From contig NZ_LR733313.1 in the NCBI RefSeq assembly GCF_902506295.1, forward strand, positions 124,001 through 188,000: a DNA stretch of 64,000 nucleotides, given 5' to 3'. The stretch's first letter is position 1, and each line of letters starts with the position of its first letter. The notes beneath the pieces were generated by a model, which saw only the letters and a list, made by a program, of their open reading frames with translations, was not told the origin of the DNA and did not search any database. This document shows, one piece after another, positions 1-13,391 of the stretch. Source of the DNA: Luteimonas sp. 9C. Lineage in GTDB: Bacteria; Pseudomonadota; Gammaproteobacteria; Xanthomonadales; Xanthomonadaceae. The position numbers and the translations under genes are program-made.

Positions 1-18
1 CAGGCCTTTGATCTTACG

Positions 19-1086
19 TCAAAGTTTCATGCCCTGCAGCGCAGGATGCACGAGCTTGCCGCCTTCGACATTGATGCCACGGACCAGCGCCTGATTGTCG
101 CGCCACTGGCCCGACGCCAGCTTGTTGACCCACGGCAGAATCGCCGCGCAGATGGCCTGCGACGAGGTCTGCGGCACGGCGCCGGGCATGTTGGTCACGC
201 AGAAGTGGGTCACGCCCTCCTCCACGTAGACCGGCTCCTTCCAGGTCGTGCCACGCGAGGTCTCGAAGCAGCCGCCCTGGTCGATCGAGATGTCGACGAG
301 CACGCTGCCGTCCTCCATCGACTTGATCATCTCGCGGGTGACGACGTGCGGCGCGACCGCGCCGGTCACCAGCACCGCGCCGATGACCAGGTCCGCCGAA
401 GCGACTTCGCGGGCGACGACGTCGTCGTAGGGATACAGCGCGGTGACGTTGTTGCCCAGTCGCATCATCTGTTCCATGCGGTCCTGGCGCTTCTCGAACA
501 CGACGACGTTGGCGCCGCCGGCCGCGGCCAGCGCCGCCGACGCACCGCCGGCCACACCGGCGCCGAATACCACCACCTTGCCGCGCTCGGTCGACGGCAG
601 GCCACCGAGCAGCTTGCCCTTGCCGCCGAGCGGCTGGTGCAGGTAATGCGTGCCGATCTGCACGGCGATCTTGCCGGCGATCACCGACATCGGCGCCAGC
701 AGCGGCAGTTCGCCGTTGTCCAGTTCGACGGTTTCGAAGGCAACGCCGGTCAGGCCGATGTCGAGCAGGCGCTTGGTCAGCTCCGGCAGCGGCGCCAGGT
801 GCAGATAGCAGAACAGCAGGTGGTCCTTGCGCAGCAGCGCGAGGTCGCCCTCGATCGGCTCCTTGACCTTGACGATCAGCTCGCCCTTTTCGTACAGCGC
901 GGCCGCGTCCGGCGCGATCTTCACGCCCAGACGGGTGTAGGCCTCGTCGCTGAAGCCCGACTTCAGGCCAGCGCCCTGCTGCACCCACACTTCGTGGCCA
1001 CGGTTGACCAGATCGCCTGCCGCTTCCGGCACCAGGGCCACGCGGCCTTCGAGGGTCTTGGTCTCACTCGGAATACCGATACGCAT
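19..1086 (-). CDS. ald: Alanine dehydrogenase
   Basis: NAD-dependent enzyme that reversibly deaminates L-alanine to pyruvate and ammonia in the cytoplasm. The 355-residue product starts MRIGIPSETKTLEGRVALVP, the usual AlaDH N-terminus. It carries the substrate-site segments IVKVKEP and FCYLHLAP (catalytic Lys and His in the family) and a Rossmann stretch VVVFGAGVAGGASA near residues 170-185. Family members are about 370 residues, so this one is slightly short but looks intact. An AGGAG ribosome-binding site lies 9 bases before the ATG. The gene is divergent from trxB, and its leader contains a terminator-like hairpin described separately. Confidence 0.95.
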   Translation of the reverse strand: MRIGIPSETKTLEGRVALVPEAAGDLVNRGHEVWVQQGAGLKSGFSDEAYTRLGVKIAPDAAALYEKGELIVKVKEPIEGDLALLRKDHLLFCYLHLAPLPELTKRLLDIGLTGVAFETVELDNGELPLLAPMSVIAGKIAVQIGTHYLHQPLGGKGKLLGGLPSTERGKVVVFGAGVAGGASAALAAAGGANVVVFEKRQDRMEQMMRLGNNVTALYPYDDVVAREVASADLVIGAVLVTGAVAPHVVTREMIKSMEDGSVLVDISIDQGGCFETSRGTTWKEPVYVEEGVTHFCVTNMPGAVPQTSSQAICAAILPWVNKLASGQWRDNQALVRGINVEGGKLVHPALQGMKL

Positions 1087-1103
1087 GTCGCCGACTCCTG
1101 CAC

Positions 1104-2206
<1,103 letters not shown>

Positions 2207-2255
2207 TCCCGATGTCCGGCGCAGGCGTTGCCGCACCGCACGCGGGGCGCCGCGC

Positions 2256-3533
2256 GTGACGCTGGCCCAGTTGAAGTTGATCCTGCGCCGCGAGCTGCGG
2301 CGCATGTGGGTGCGCGCGACGATCTACTGCGGGCTGGCGATCGTCACCGCGCTGGTCGGCGCCCTGGTCAAGACCTGGATTCCCGAGTCGCTGGCCGGAC
2401 GCATCGGCGCCGACTCGGTCGGCAACCTGCTCGGCATTCTCGCGACCTCGATGCTGGCGGTGACTACGTTCTCTCTGTCGACGATGGTCTCGGCCTACAG
2501 CTCGGCCTCCACCAGTGCGACGCCCCGCGCGACGCGCCTGCTGATCGCCGATAGTTCCGCGCAGGGTGCGCTGGCGACCTTCATCGGCGCGTTCCTGTTT
2601 TCGGTGGTCGGACTGATCGCGCTGAGCACCGGCATCTACGGCGACAGTGGCCGCGTGGTGCTGTTCGCAGCGACCGTGCTGGTCATCGTGCTGATCACCC
2701 TGACCCTGTTGCGCTGGATCGAGCAGCTGTCGAGCTTCGGCCGGCTGGGCGAGACGATCGATCTGGTCGAAGGCGTCACCCGCCGCGCGGTGCAGCGCTA
2801 CACCGAAGACCCCTATCTCGGCGCCGCGCCCTCGCCCGGCGCGCCGGTGGATGCGACGGTGTTCGAGTCGCGGGAGATCGGTTACGTCGAACACATCGAC
2901 GTCGAACTGCTGGCGACGATCGCGGCGGAGCACGCGGGCGAGATCCACGTGCATGCGTTGCCCGGCGCGTTCGCTTCGCCGGGCCGCGCGCTGCTCGCCT
3001 CGCGTGGACTGCCCGAAACGAAGGACGTCCGGTCGCGCCTGTGCGAAGCGTTCACCATCAGCGACCAGCGCAGCTTCGAGCAGGATCCGCGCTACGGCTT
3101 CGTCGTGCTGGCCGAGATCGGCAGTCGCGCCCTGTCGCCCAGCGTCAACGACGCCGGCACCGCGATCGACATCATGGGCACCGCCACGCGGCTGCTGTGC
3201 GACTGGGCACGGCGTGCACCGCCGGCCGGCGCCATCGAGGTCCGGCATGCCCGGGTGTTCGTGCCGCCGATCGAGATCGCCGACGTGTTCGGCGATCTCT
3301 ACCCGACCATCGCGCGGGACGGCGCGGGTCTGGTGGAGATCGGAATCCGCATGCAGAAGAGCCTGTCGGCGATCGCGGCGTGCGGCAACCCTGTCTTCGC
3401 GGCGTCCGCACGCCACCATGCCGGCCTGGCGCTGGCGCGGGCCATGGGCGCCCTGGAGTTCGAACCCGATCGCGAGCTGCTGCGACGCACGGTCATCGAG
3501 GCGGGCGACAGCGTCGACGGACGCGGCGGATGA
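2256..3533 (+). CDS. DUF2254 family membrane protein
   Basis: Predicted inner-membrane protein of 425 residues, matching the DUF2254 family, whose function is unknown. Four hydrophobic segments fill the first 150 residues (for example AIVTALVGALV, LLGILATSMLAVTTFSLSTMV, FIGAFLFSVVGLIAL, VVLFAATVLVIVLITLTLL). A soluble C-terminal half of about 270 residues follows. The family signatures SLSTMVSAYSSAS and ALSPSVNDAGTA are present. Translation probably starts at the GTG at 2256. Its stop codon overlaps the next start (ATGA at 3530-3533), so it is likely cotranslated with the FemAB-like gene. Confidence 0.8.
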   Translation: MTLAQLKLILRRELRRMWVRATIYCGLAIVTALVGALVKTWIPESLAGRIGADSVGNLLGILATSMLAVTTFSLSTMVSAYSSASTSATPRATRLLIADSSAQGALATFIGAFLFSVVGLIALSTGIYGDSGRVVLFAATVLVIVLITLTLLRWIEQLSSFGRLGETIDLVEGVTRRAVQRYTEDPYLGAAPSPGAPVDATVFESREIGYVEHIDVELLATIAAEHAGEIHVHALPGAFASPGRALLASRGLPETKDVRSRLCEAFTISDQRSFEQDPRYGFVVLAEIGSRALSPSVNDAGTAIDIMGTATRLLCDWARRAPPAGAIEVRHARVFVPPIEIADVFGDLYPTIARDGAGLVEIGIRMQKSLSAIAACGNPVFAASARHHAGLALARAMGALEFEPDRELLRRTVIEAGDSVDGRGG

Positions 3534-4657
3534 CCCGTTCGCGTGTGCTGGCGCAGCTGTCGGACGTGTCCGCAGCCGACTGGGATGCGCTGCACGACGG
3601 CAATCCATTCGTCAGCCACGCGTTCCTCTCGGGACTGGAGCGGCACGGCTGCCTGCGCGCGGAGTGGGGCTGGTCCCCGCATCATCTGACCCTGTGGGAC
3701 GGGGACCGGCTGGTCGCCGCGGCGCCCGGCTACCGCAAGACCAATTCGCACGGCGAATTCGTGTTCGACCATGCATGGGCACATGCCTACGCACGCTACG
3801 GCCACGACTACTTTCCCAAGCTGCTGGTGGCGTCGCCCTACTCGCCGGTGACCGGGCCGCGGCTGCTCGCGACCGACGCCCGCTCGCGGCAGGCGCTGCG
3901 CATCGCCCTGGAGCGTGCGACCGGCGATGCGGGCTGGTCGTCGGCCCACGTCAACTTCCACACCGAGTCCGAGGCGGCGGCCTTCGATGCCGACTGGCTG
4001 CCGCGCATCGACGTGCAGTACCACTGGCGCAATCCGGGCGACTGGTCGACGTTCGACGACTATCTCGCCGCGATGGACCACAAGCACCGCAAGAACATCC
4101 GCCAGGAGCGCGCCCGGGTCGCGCGCGCCGGCGTGAGCTTCCGCGTCGTGCACGGTGACGAGGCCAGCGACGACGATCTCGCGACGATGCACCGCTTCTA
4201 CCTGCAGACCTTCGCCGAGTACGGCAATTCGCCCGCGCTGACGCTGGACTTCCTGCGCCATCTCGCCGCCACGATGCCGCGCCAGCTGGTGCTGGTGCTG
4301 GCCGATCTCGGCGACGTCCCGGTCGCCGGCGCCTTGTGCCTGCGCGACGGCGACACGCTCTACGGCCGCTACTGGGGCGCGATCGCCACCCTGCCCGGCC
4401 TGCATTTCGAGACCTGCTACTACCAGGGCATCGACTACTGCCTGCGCATGGGCCTGCGTCGCTTCGAACCCGGCGCGCAGGGCGAACACAAGCTCGCGCG
4501 CGGGTTCCTGCCGACCCTGGTGCACAGCCGCCACTGGATCGCCGATCCGGAATTCCGGCGTGCGTTGCGCGAGTGGTGCGCGCAGGAAGCGCAGTCGATC
4601 CGCGGGTATGCCGCGACGCTGGCGGCCAGCAGCCCCTTCAAACCCGCGACACCGTGA
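3530..4657 (+). CDS. FemAB-like GNAT acyltransferase (DUF482 family)
   Basis: The 375-residue product belongs to the DUF482/COG3146 group of acetyltransferase-fold proteins related to FemAB peptidoglycan aminoacyltransferases. Recognisable stretches are NPFVSHAFLSGLE at residues 20-33, YGKLLVASPYSPVTGPRL-like sequence (here FPKLLVASPYSPVTGPRLL), LAAMDHKHRKNIRQER and FEPGAQGEHKLARGF near the C-terminus. The substrate is not known for this subgroup. The ATG at 3530 overlaps the upstream stop by 4 bases, and the stop overlaps the aat GTG by 4 bases, so three genes form a coupled run. The pairing with aat may hint at aminoacyl-tRNA use, but that is inference. Confidence 0.78.
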   Translation: MTRSRVLAQLSDVSAADWDALHDGNPFVSHAFLSGLERHGCLRAEWGWSPHHLTLWDGDRLVAAAPGYRKTNSHGEFVFDHAWAHAYARYGHDYFPKLLVASPYSPVTGPRLLATDARSRQALRIALERATGDAGWSSAHVNFHTESEAAAFDADWLPRIDVQYHWRNPGDWSTFDDYLAAMDHKHRKNIRQERARVARAGVSFRVVHGDEASDDDLATMHRFYLQTFAEYGNSPALTLDFLRHLAATMPRQLVLVLADLGDVPVAGALCLRDGDTLYGRYWGAIATLPGLHFETCYYQGIDYCLRMGLRRFEPGAQGEHKLARGFLPTLVHSRHWIADPEFRRALREWCAQEAQSIRGYAATLAASSPFKPATP

Positions 4658-5397
4658 GCCTGCATCTGCCGCGCCTCGGCGTCGAACCCGACGCGCCATT
4701 TCCGCCTGTCGACCGCGCACTGCGCCGCCCCGACGGCCTGCTGGCGTTCGGAGGGGACCTGTCGGTACTGCGACTGCGCAACGCCTACCGTCACGGCGTG
4801 TTTCCCTGGTTCTCCGAGGGCCAGCCGATCCTGTGGTGGTCGCCGGATCCCCGCGCCGTGTTCGAGACCGCGGACCTGCGGCCCAACCGGCGCCTCGCAC
4901 GCGCCTTGCGAGGCAGCGGCTGGACGCTGCGTGCCGATACCGCCTTTGCCGATGTGGTGACCGCTTGCGCGCAGGCGCCGCGGCCCGGACAGGACGGCAC
5001 CTGGATCACGGACGCCATGCGGGATGCCTACACCGCGCTGCACGCCGCAGGCTCCGCCCACAGCGTCGAAGTGTTCGACGGCGATGCGCTGGTCGGCGGC
5101 ATCTACGGCGTGGCTCTCGGCCGGATGTTCTTCGGCGAAAGCATGTTCAGCGCCCGCAGCGGCGCGTCGAAGGCCGCGCTTTTCGCGCTCGCGCGGCAGA
5201 TGCGCCACTGGAACATGCCCCTGATCGATGCCCAGGTGGGCAACCCGCATCTCGTCGCCCTGGGCGCCGACCACTGGCCGCGTGAACGGTTCATCGAAAC
5301 GGCCAGGCGGCTGGTCGACGATCCGGCGCCGGTAGAGGGCCGCTGGACGGCCGCGTTCGGGGACAGTCCCGCTGCGCGCCTCGGCGCCCCGGACTGA
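4654..5397 (+). CDS. aat: Leucyl/phenylalanyl-tRNA-protein transferase
   Basis: Transfers Leu or Phe from aminoacyl-tRNA to proteins with N-terminal Arg or Lys, making N-degrons for the ClpS/ClpAP pathway. The 247-residue product has the family signature segments [48 protein letters not shown] and the C-terminal [16 protein letters not shown] and [11 protein letters not shown]. The GTG start at 4654 overlaps the stop of the preceding gene (GTGA). clpS and clpA, which deliver and degrade the tagged substrates, lie only 2.5 kb downstream on the other strand. Most of an N-end-rule pathway is therefore in this window. Confidence 0.95.
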   Translation: MSLHLPRLGVEPDAPFPPVDRALRRPDGLLAFGGDLSVLRLRNAYRHGVFPWFSEGQPILWWSPDPRAVFETADLRPNRRLARALRGSGWTLRADTAFADVVTACAQAPRPGQDGTWITDAMRDAYTALHAAGSAHSVEVFDGDALVGGIYGVALGRMFFGESMFSARSGASKAALFALARQMRHWNMPLIDAQVGNPHLVALGADHWPRERFIETARRLVDDPAPVEGRWTAAFGDSPAARLGAPD

Positions 5398-5507
5398 ATT
5401 CCCCCGCCGCGCGTTTTGCATCGCCCCTCGCCGCGTGCGACAATACCCCGCTTTGCTGGCGCCACATCTGCGCGCCGCATCCCTCAGACAACGGATATTC
5501 CAGACGC

Positions 5508-5726
5508 ATGGCGAAAGACGACGTCATCGAGTTCGAAGGCGCGGTCTCCGAGACCCTCCCGAACACAATGTTCCGGGTGAAGCTCGAGAACGGCCACGAA
5601 ATCATTGCGCACATCTCCGGACGCATGCGCAAGAACTACATCCGCATCCTGACCGGCGACCGGGTCAAGGTGGAGATGACGCCCTACGATCTGACCAAGG
5701 GCCGCATCACCTACCGCATGAAGTAA
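5508..5726 (+). CDS. infA: Translation initiation factor IF-1
   Basis: A 72-residue OB-fold protein that binds the ribosomal A site during initiation. The sequence [19 protein letters not shown] and the segments [21 protein letters not shown] and [21 protein letters not shown] are nearly invariant IF-1 sequence, and the length is exactly typical. It is a single gene 110 bases after aat, as in many proteobacteria (the aat-infA order is conserved). A perfect GC-rich hairpin follows its stop. Confidence 0.98.
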   Translation: MAKDDVIEFEGAVSETLPNTMFRVKLENGHEIIAHISGRMRKNYIRILTGDRVKVEMTPYDLTKGRITYRMK

Positions 5727-5748
5727 TCGCGGCGCAGCACCCTCTTCC

Positions 5749-5770
5749 GAAGGCGGCCATGGCCGCCTTC
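5749..5770 (+). terminator. Hairpin after infA
   Basis: Perfect inverted repeat with arms GAAGGCGGCC and GGCCGCCTTC around AT, 22 bases after the infA stop. The sequence after it (GTCGTGT) is only mildly T-rich. This makes it a weak intrinsic terminator or an RNA-stabilising 3-prime hairpin. Confidence 0.45.
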
Positions 5771-5852
5771 GTCGTGTCCGGCAGGTCATCCGCCCGGTGC
5801 GCATGCGCACACGGCGTCGCAAGCGGTAGGCTCGGTCCACACGACCGAACGG

Positions 5853-7727
5853 ATGCCTCCGATGCCCCGACTGCCTGCTGTCACCACGCTCGCCCTTGCG
5901 CTGGCCTTGGCCCTGCCCGCCCATGCGCAGCCCGCGCCCACCCCGGGCGTCGCGCCGACGGCGATGACCCAGGCACCGCCGACGGCCGAGACCGCGCGTC
6001 TCAATGCCTGGCTCGACCGGCAATACGAAACCTCGCTGCGCTTCAGCCCGATCGGACTGACGTTCCTAGGCCGCAAGGAACTGTACGACCAGCTCGATGA
6101 TGTGTCCGATGCCGCGGTGGAAAAACAGCTGGCCTGGCAGCGCGCCAGCGTCGCCGAGATGGAGCGCAGCTTCGACGCCGACGCGCTCGATCTGGAAGGC
6201 AGGTTGTCCTACGAGCTGTGGGCGCAGCAGGCGCGTGAAGCGGCCGAGCAGTTCGAGTACCGCCGCAACGGTTACGCCTTCACCCAGATGATGGGGCCGC
6301 AGGCGATGCTGCCGACGCTGCTGATCAACTTCCACAAGGTCGACACCGAAGCCGACTACCTCGCCTACATCGCCCGTCTGCGCGCGCTGCCGACCATGTT
6401 CGACACCCTGCTCGGACATGCGCAGGCCAGCGCGGACGCCGGTATGCGCGCGCCGAAGTTCGCCTACACCGGCGTCATCACACAGTCGCGCAACGTGATC
6501 ACCGGCGCGCCCTTCAGCGACGGCGACGACACCGCGCTGTGGGCCGACCTGGTCGAGAAGGCCGACGCGTTGCGCGAGGCCGGCACGATCGATGCCGCGC
6601 AGGCCGACGCGCTGAAGACACAGGCCCGCGCGGCACTGCTCGAATCCGTCGGTCCCGCCTACCAGCGCGTGATCGCGTGGCACGCGGGCGACATCGGCAA
6701 CGCGCCGGAGAATCCCGCCGGCGTCGGCACCACGCAGTCCAACGGCAAGACGTATTACGCCTCGCAGCTGCGCCGCAACACCAGCACCGACCTGACGCCC
6801 GAGCAGGTGCATGACATCGGCCTGCAGGATGTCGCCCGCATCCACAAGGATCTGGAAGCGATCAAGGCCGAGGTCGGCTTCGACGGTGATCTGCAGGCCT
6901 TCTTCCGCTTCATTGCGACCGATCCGCAGTTCAAGTTCCCGAACACCGACGCCGGGCGTCAGGCGTATCTCGACACATCGACGCGCCTACTCGACAACAT
7001 CAAAAAGCAGCTGCCGCAGTTCTACGGCCTGCTGCCGAAGGCCGATCTGGTCGTGCGCCGCGTCGAATCGTTCCGCGAAGAACCCGGCGCGGCGCAGCAT
7101 TATTTCCCGAGCAGCCCGGACGGCTCACGGCCCGGTATCTACTACGCGCATCTGTCCGACATGAATGCCATGCCGAAGCCGGAACTGGAAGTCATCGCCT
7201 ATCACGAAGGTCTGCCCGGGCATCACATGCAGATCGCGATCGCGCAGGAACTCACCGGCCTGCCGCAGTTCCGCACCCAGTACCGGACCACCGCGTATTC
7301 GGAAGGCTGGGGCCTGTATTCGGAATGGCAGGCCAAGGAGATTCCGGGCACGTACGCCGACCCTTATTCGCGTTACGGACAGCTGAGCTCGGAGCTGTGG
7401 CGCGCGATCCGCCTCGTCGTCGATACCGGGATGCATGCCAAGGGCTGGACCGAGCAGCAGGCGGTCGATTATTTCAACGACAACAGCGGCTTTCCCGAAG
7501 CGACGATCCGCTCGGAAGTGCAGCGGTATCTGGCATGGCCCGGCCAGGCGACCGCCTACAAGATCGGCATGATCCGCATCCAGGAACTGCGACGGGACGC
7601 GGAAGCGCGGCTCGGCGACCGCTTCGACGTGCGCGGTTTCCACGATGCGGTGCTGGGCGGTGGCGCCCTGCCGCTGGATCTGCTGGAACGTCGCGTCGAT
7701 GCCTGGGTGGACGCCTCGGCGCGCTGA
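5853..7727 (+). CDS. Secreted DUF885 family protein, putative metallopeptidase
   Basis: A 624-residue exported protein with a clear signal peptide (MPRLPAVTTLALALALALPAHAQ). It matches the DUF885 family, which is regarded as zinc-metallopeptidase-like. The family core AYHEGLPGHHMQIAIAQEL (HExxxGHH, near residue 450) is present, followed by YSEGWGLYSEWQAKE and the C-terminal WPGQATAYKIGM. Full length for the family and no frameshift. The start is one of two close ATGs (5853 or 5862), both giving a good signal peptide. Substrate unknown. It is monocistronic, between infA and the convergent clpA. Confidence 0.85.
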   Translation: MPPMPRLPAVTTLALALALALPAHAQPAPTPGVAPTAMTQAPPTAETARLNAWLDRQYETSLRFSPIGLTFLGRKELYDQLDDVSDAAVEKQLAWQRASVAEMERSFDADALDLEGRLSYELWAQQAREAAEQFEYRRNGYAFTQMMGPQAMLPTLLINFHKVDTEADYLAYIARLRALPTMFDTLLGHAQASADAGMRAPKFAYTGVITQSRNVITGAPFSDGDDTALWADLVEKADALREAGTIDAAQADALKTQARAALLESVGPAYQRVIAWHAGDIGNAPENPAGVGTTQSNGKTYYASQLRRNTSTDLTPEQVHDIGLQDVARIHKDLEAIKAEVGFDGDLQAFFRFIATDPQFKFPNTDAGRQAYLDTSTRLLDNIKKQLPQFYGLLPKADLVVRRVESFREEPGAAQHYFPSSPDGSRPGIYYAHLSDMNAMPKPELEVIAYHEGLPGHHMQIAIAQELTGLPQFRTQYRTTAYSEGWGLYSEWQAKEIPGTYADPYSRYGQLSSELWRAIRLVVDTGMHAKGWTEQQAVDYFNDNSGFPEATIRSEVQRYLAWPGQATAYKIGMIRIQELRRDAEARLGDRFDVRGFHDAVLGGGALPLDLLERRVDAWVDASAR

Positions 7728-7826
7728 TCGCCCTCGCGCGACCGCACGCGACGCCCCTGGCGTGGCCGTCTGCGCACGGGCGACGGCTGCGGGACTGGCC
7801 GTCGCCATCGCATCGCGTCGCAATGC

Positions 7827-7854
7827 AAAAAAGAAGGCGCCCTCGGGCGCCTTC
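7827..7854 (-). terminator. clpA terminator
   Basis: Arms GAAGGCGCCC and GGGCGCCTTC around TC (7833-7854). On the minus strand the hairpin is followed by six T residues (7827-7832), a strong intrinsic terminator 25 bases past the clpA stop. It also sits between convergent genes. Confidence 0.85.
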
Positions 7855-7879
7855 CTCGTTCCACGCGACACGCTCGCGA

Positions 7880-10165
<2,286 letters not shown>

Positions 10166-10243
10166 GGGGCGGTCGCCTCCGGCTTCACTGACACCCTAGA
10201 TGGGGCCCGATTGCGGCAAACAAACCCTGCCCCCGTGAACCTA

Positions 10244-10576
10244 TTAGGCCTTTTCCATCGTGCAGAGCAAGGGGTGCAGATTGAGGCGTGCGTATTCGTT
10301 CACCTGCGCGACCTTCGACTCCGCGACCTCGCGGCTGTAGATGCCGCACACGCCGCGTCCGCGGGTGTGGACATGCAGCATGACCTGGGTCGCGCGCTCG
10401 AGATCGAGTGCGAAGAACCGCACCAGGATCTCCACCACGAAGTCCATCGGCGTGTAGTCGTCGTTGAGCAGCAGCACCGAGTACAGCGGTGGCGGCGCGA
10501 CTTCCGGGCGACCGGGCGCCACGGCGGTGCCGTGATCGCGATCCTGGTGGTATTCGTGTTCGTGTCGGCGACTCAT
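10244..10576 (-). CDS. clpS: ClpS adaptor protein
   Basis: Small N-degron recognition adaptor for ClpAP. The 110-residue product contains the ClpS core [35 protein letters not shown] and [19 protein letters not shown]. These give the usual hydrophobic pocket residues (the ND of LLNDDYTPM and the His of HVHTRG). The N-terminal 30 residues are a His/Arg/Pro-rich flexible tail, as expected. I chose the ATG at 10576 (MSRRHEHEY). Upstream of clpA on the same strand. Confidence 0.96.
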   Translation of the reverse strand: MSRRHEHEYHQDRDHGTAVAPGRPEVAPPPLYSVLLLNDDYTPMDFVVEILVRFFALDLERATQVMLHVHTRGRGVCGIYSREVAESKVAQVNEYARLNLHPLLCTMEKA

Positions 10577-10662
10577 GGGCCGATTATACCGGCCGCGTCG
10601 CGGATGGACGCCCCCGGGCCCGGTCGTCAGAATGGCCGGCATTCCCCCGACCCGGTGCCTCG

Positions 10663-11202
10663 ATGCATCACGACCGTCGCTTTCCACGGGCATCGCTGCT
10701 GGTGCCGCTCGCCTGTCTGCTCGCGCTGCCGCCGTCCGCCGCAGCGGCAAATGACGTGGCCGGTGCGCTGCCGCCTGTGGCCGGGCTCCTGCCCGACACA
10801 CAGGACACGCTGGCGCAGCGGCTGGATGCGCAGGGCGTGCGCTACGAGCGCGATGCGGACGGCGATTACCGGGTGGTCTTCGCCTGGCAGCAGGAAGACC
10901 GCAGCCAGCTCGCATTCGTCGCCGGCACCGCCCATGTCTTGGGCGACAGCGCGGTCCGCGAGGTGTTCTCGCCCGCCGCGCCGGTGCCCCAGGGCGGTTT
11001 CAGCGCCGCACAGGCCGACATGCTGATGCGCGACAGCCAGCGCAATGTGCTGGGCAGCTGGGAGATCGCCGGCGACACACTGTTCTACGTGATCAAGCTG
11101 CATGATGATGCGGACGGGGCGCGCTTCGAGCAGGCGCTCGAAGTCGCGGCCGAGCTCGCGGACGACATGGAACTGCAGCTCACCGGCGAGGACGCGATGT
11201 GA
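10663..11202 (+). CDS. Exported protein, possibly YbjN-like
   Basis: A 179-residue protein with a signal peptide ([22 protein letters not shown]). The rest looks like a small alpha/beta domain with a run [26 protein letters not shown] and [19 protein letters not shown]. These recall the YbjN/sensory-transduction family, but the match is only by feel. Function not recognised. The start is the ATG at 10663, because only this start exposes the signal peptide. Its stop overlaps the start of the nudJ-like gene (TGATG), so it is the first gene of the nudJ-mnmA-hflD run. Confidence 0.6.
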   Translation: MHHDRRFPRASLLVPLACLLALPPSAAAANDVAGALPPVAGLLPDTQDTLAQRLDAQGVRYERDADGDYRVVFAWQQEDRSQLAFVAGTAHVLGDSAVREVFSPAAPVPQGGFSAAQADMLMRDSQRNVLGSWEIAGDTLFYVIKLHDDADGARFEQALEVAAELADDMELQLTGEDAM

Positions 11203-11684
11203 TGGCGATGTCCGCCGATCCGCGTTTCTGGCAGCCGGACGTCACCGTCGCGACCGTGGTCATGGATGGCGGCCGCGTGCTGTGCATCGAGGAGCGCATC
11301 GAGGGGCGCCTGGTGATCAACCAGCCTGCCGGGCATCTGGAGCCGGACGAATCATTGCTGCACGCCGCTGTGCGCGAGACGCTCGAGGAATCGGGCTGGA
11401 CGGTCGAGCTGACCGGCTTCATCGGCAGCTATCTGTGGAAGTCCGCGCCGCGACCGGGTGATGCCGACGGCCGGCACTTCCTGCGCTTCGCGTTTGCGGC
11501 GCGCCCGCTGGCGCACGATCCGGCGCGCACGCTCGACGACGGCATCGTGAGTGCCACCTGGTTCACGCCGGCGCAGCTGCAGGCCGAGTCGGCGCGCCAT
11601 CGCAGTCCGCTGGTCTGGCAGGTCGTCGCCGATTGCCTCGCCGGCCAGCGCTTCCCGTTGTCGGCCGTGCGCCAGATTCCGTGA
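11202..11684 (+). CDS. nudJ: NUDIX hydrolase, NudJ-like phosphatase
   Basis: A 160-residue NUDIX protein. The full NUDIX box is visible ([20 protein letters not shown] followed by SGW), giving the metal-binding RExxEE. The sequence [17 protein letters not shown] and the position directly before mnmA and hflD match E. coli NudJ (YmfB), a phosphatase active on HMP-PP and nucleoside di- and triphosphates. The precise substrate here is inferred from that synteny. Start options are GTG 11199, ATG 11202 and ATG 11208. The 11202 ATG overlaps the preceding stop by one base. Confidence 0.85.
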   Translation: MAMSADPRFWQPDVTVATVVMDGGRVLCIEERIEGRLVINQPAGHLEPDESLLHAAVRETLEESGWTVELTGFIGSYLWKSAPRPGDADGRHFLRFAFAARPLAHDPARTLDDGIVSATWFTPAQLQAESARHRSPLVWQVVADCLAGQRFPLSAVRQIP

Positions 11685-12802
11685 GCGTCCCGGAGGTCAT
11701 CGTCGGCATGTCCGGCGGCGTGGATTCGTCAGTCGCCGCGCTGCTGCTGCGCGACGCCGGCACGCCGCTGGCCGGACTGTTCATGCAGAACTGGGCCGAA
11801 GACGGCAGCGGCGACTGCCGGGCCGAGGACGACCGCCGGGATGCGGTGGCCGTCTCCGGCCGTCTGGGTGTGCCGATCCACTTCCGTGATTTTTCGGGCG
11901 AGTACTGGGCCGGCGTGTTCGAGCACTTCATCGCCGAGTACGCCGCCGGCCGCACGCCCAACCCCGACGTGCTGTGCAATCGCGAGATCAAGTTCAAGCA
12001 TTTTCTCGATGCGGCCCACGATCTGGGCGCGGCGAAGATCGCGACCGGCCACTACGCCCGCGTCGACTGCGAAGGCGGCCGCTGGCGCCTGCTGCGCGCG
12101 CGCGATCGCAACAAGGACCAGAGCTATTTCCTGCACCAGCTCGGCCAGACGCAACTCGCCGCCACCGTATTCCCGCTCGGCGAACTGCCCAAGACCGATG
12201 TCCGCGCCCTTGCCCGTGCCGCCGGCCTGCCGACCGCGGAGAAGAAGGACTCGACCGGCATCTGCTTCATCGGCGAACGCGACTTCCGCAGTTTCCTGGG
12301 CCAGTACCTGCCCGCCCGCGAAGGCGACATGCGCACGCCGGACGGCCATCGCGTGGGAACGCATCCGGGCGTCTTCTATTTCACCCTCGGTCAGCGCGAA
12401 GGCCTGCAGATCGGCGGTGTGCGCGGTTTCGACGCCGCGCCCTGGTATGTGGTGGGCAAGGATGTGGGCGACAATGTGCTCTTCGTCGCCCAGGGCGCCG
12501 ACACGCCGTATCTGCTGTCGTCGCATCTGACCAGCGAACCCGCACACTGGATCGCCGGCGATCCGCCGGCCCAGCGCTTCCGCTGCACCGCCCAGACCCG
12601 TTACCGGCAACACGAGGAAATCTGCGAAGTGACCATCGACGCGAACACCGGCCAGCTCGACGTGCGGTTCGACCGCCCCCAGCGTGCGGTCACGCCCGGA
12701 CAGTCCGTGGTGCTCTACGACGGCGAGGTGTGCCTGGGCGGCGCGGTCATCGCGTCCACCGACGCGCCGCTCGATCAGCGCGCACGCGGGGTGGCGGCAT
12801 GA
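11681..12802 (+). CDS. mnmA: tRNA-specific 2-thiouridylase MnmA
   Basis: Installs the 2-thio group on U34 of tRNA-Lys, -Glu and -Gln, using ATP and sulfur relayed from IscS/Tus proteins. The 373-residue product has the PP-loop [12 protein letters not shown], the catalytic cysteine in [12 protein letters not shown], the second cysteine in [12 protein letters not shown] and the C-terminal [22 protein letters not shown] barrel. The GTG start at 11681 gives a 4-base GTGA overlap with nudJ and the usual N-terminus ([13 protein letters not shown]). The stop overlaps the hflD start by 4 bases. Confidence 0.97.
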   Translation: MSVPEVIVGMSGGVDSSVAALLLRDAGTPLAGLFMQNWAEDGSGDCRAEDDRRDAVAVSGRLGVPIHFRDFSGEYWAGVFEHFIAEYAAGRTPNPDVLCNREIKFKHFLDAAHDLGAAKIATGHYARVDCEGGRWRLLRARDRNKDQSYFLHQLGQTQLAATVFPLGELPKTDVRALARAAGLPTAEKKDSTGICFIGERDFRSFLGQYLPAREGDMRTPDGHRVGTHPGVFYFTLGQREGLQIGGVRGFDAAPWYVVGKDVGDNVLFVAQGADTPYLLSSHLTSEPAHWIAGDPPAQRFRCTAQTRYRQHEEICEVTIDANTGQLDVRFDRPQRAVTPGQSVVLYDGEVCLGGAVIASTDAPLDQRARGVAA

Positions 12803-13386
12803 TGGAGCAGCGCGTACTCGCGCTGGCCGGCATGGCGCAGGCGCTCAAGCAGGTCCGTCGCATCGCCGAGACCGGCCAGGCCGACGCCGCTGTGCTCTCC
12901 ACCGCGCTCGACAGCGTGTTCCGCATCGACGCCACTTCGCCCGCCGACGTCTACGGCGGCCGCGATGCGGTCGTGCCCGGCTTGATGCTGCTGCGTGACT
13001 ATTTCGGCAACCAGGGCAGCGACCCGTTGCTGCCCAAGCTCGGCCTCGCGGTCGTGCAGCTCGAACGCCGTTTCATGCAGGACAGCGCCGTCAGCGGCGA
13101 GGTCCACCACGGCATCCTCGACATCAAGCCCAAGGCCGAAGAACTGGGGCATACCCACCCGGAAGTCATCGCGGCGCTCGGCGCGCTCTACGCCGACACC
13201 GTCAGCCACCTGCGGCCGAAGGTGATGGTCCAGGGCAATCCGCACTACCTCGGGCAGGCGCACGTCGTCGCCGAAATCCGCGCGGTGCTGCTCGCCTCGC
13301 TGCGTTCGGCGGTGTTGTGGCGGCAGATGGGCGGCAGCCTGTGGGATTTCCTGCTGCGCCGGCAGCAGATGCTCAAGGTGATCTGA
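12799..13386 (+). CDS. hflD: High frequency lysogenization protein HflD homolog
   Basis: A 195-residue helical, peripheral membrane protein of the HflD (YcfC) family; the E. coli protein sequesters phage lambda CII and its cellular role is unclear. Recognisable stretches are [60 protein letters not shown] and [20 protein letters not shown]. The start overlaps the mnmA stop (ATGA), so the two are translationally coupled. In E. coli purB follows; here a histidine phosphatase gene follows instead. Confidence 0.93.
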   Translation: MMEQRVLALAGMAQALKQVRRIAETGQADAAVLSTALDSVFRIDATSPADVYGGRDAVVPGLMLLRDYFGNQGSDPLLPKLGLAVVQLERRFMQDSAVSGEVHHGILDIKPKAEELGHTHPEVIAALGALYADTVSHLRPKVMVQGNPHYLGQAHVVAEIRAVLLASLRSAVLWRQMGGSLWDFLLRRQQMLKVI

Positions 13387-13391
13387 TCCGC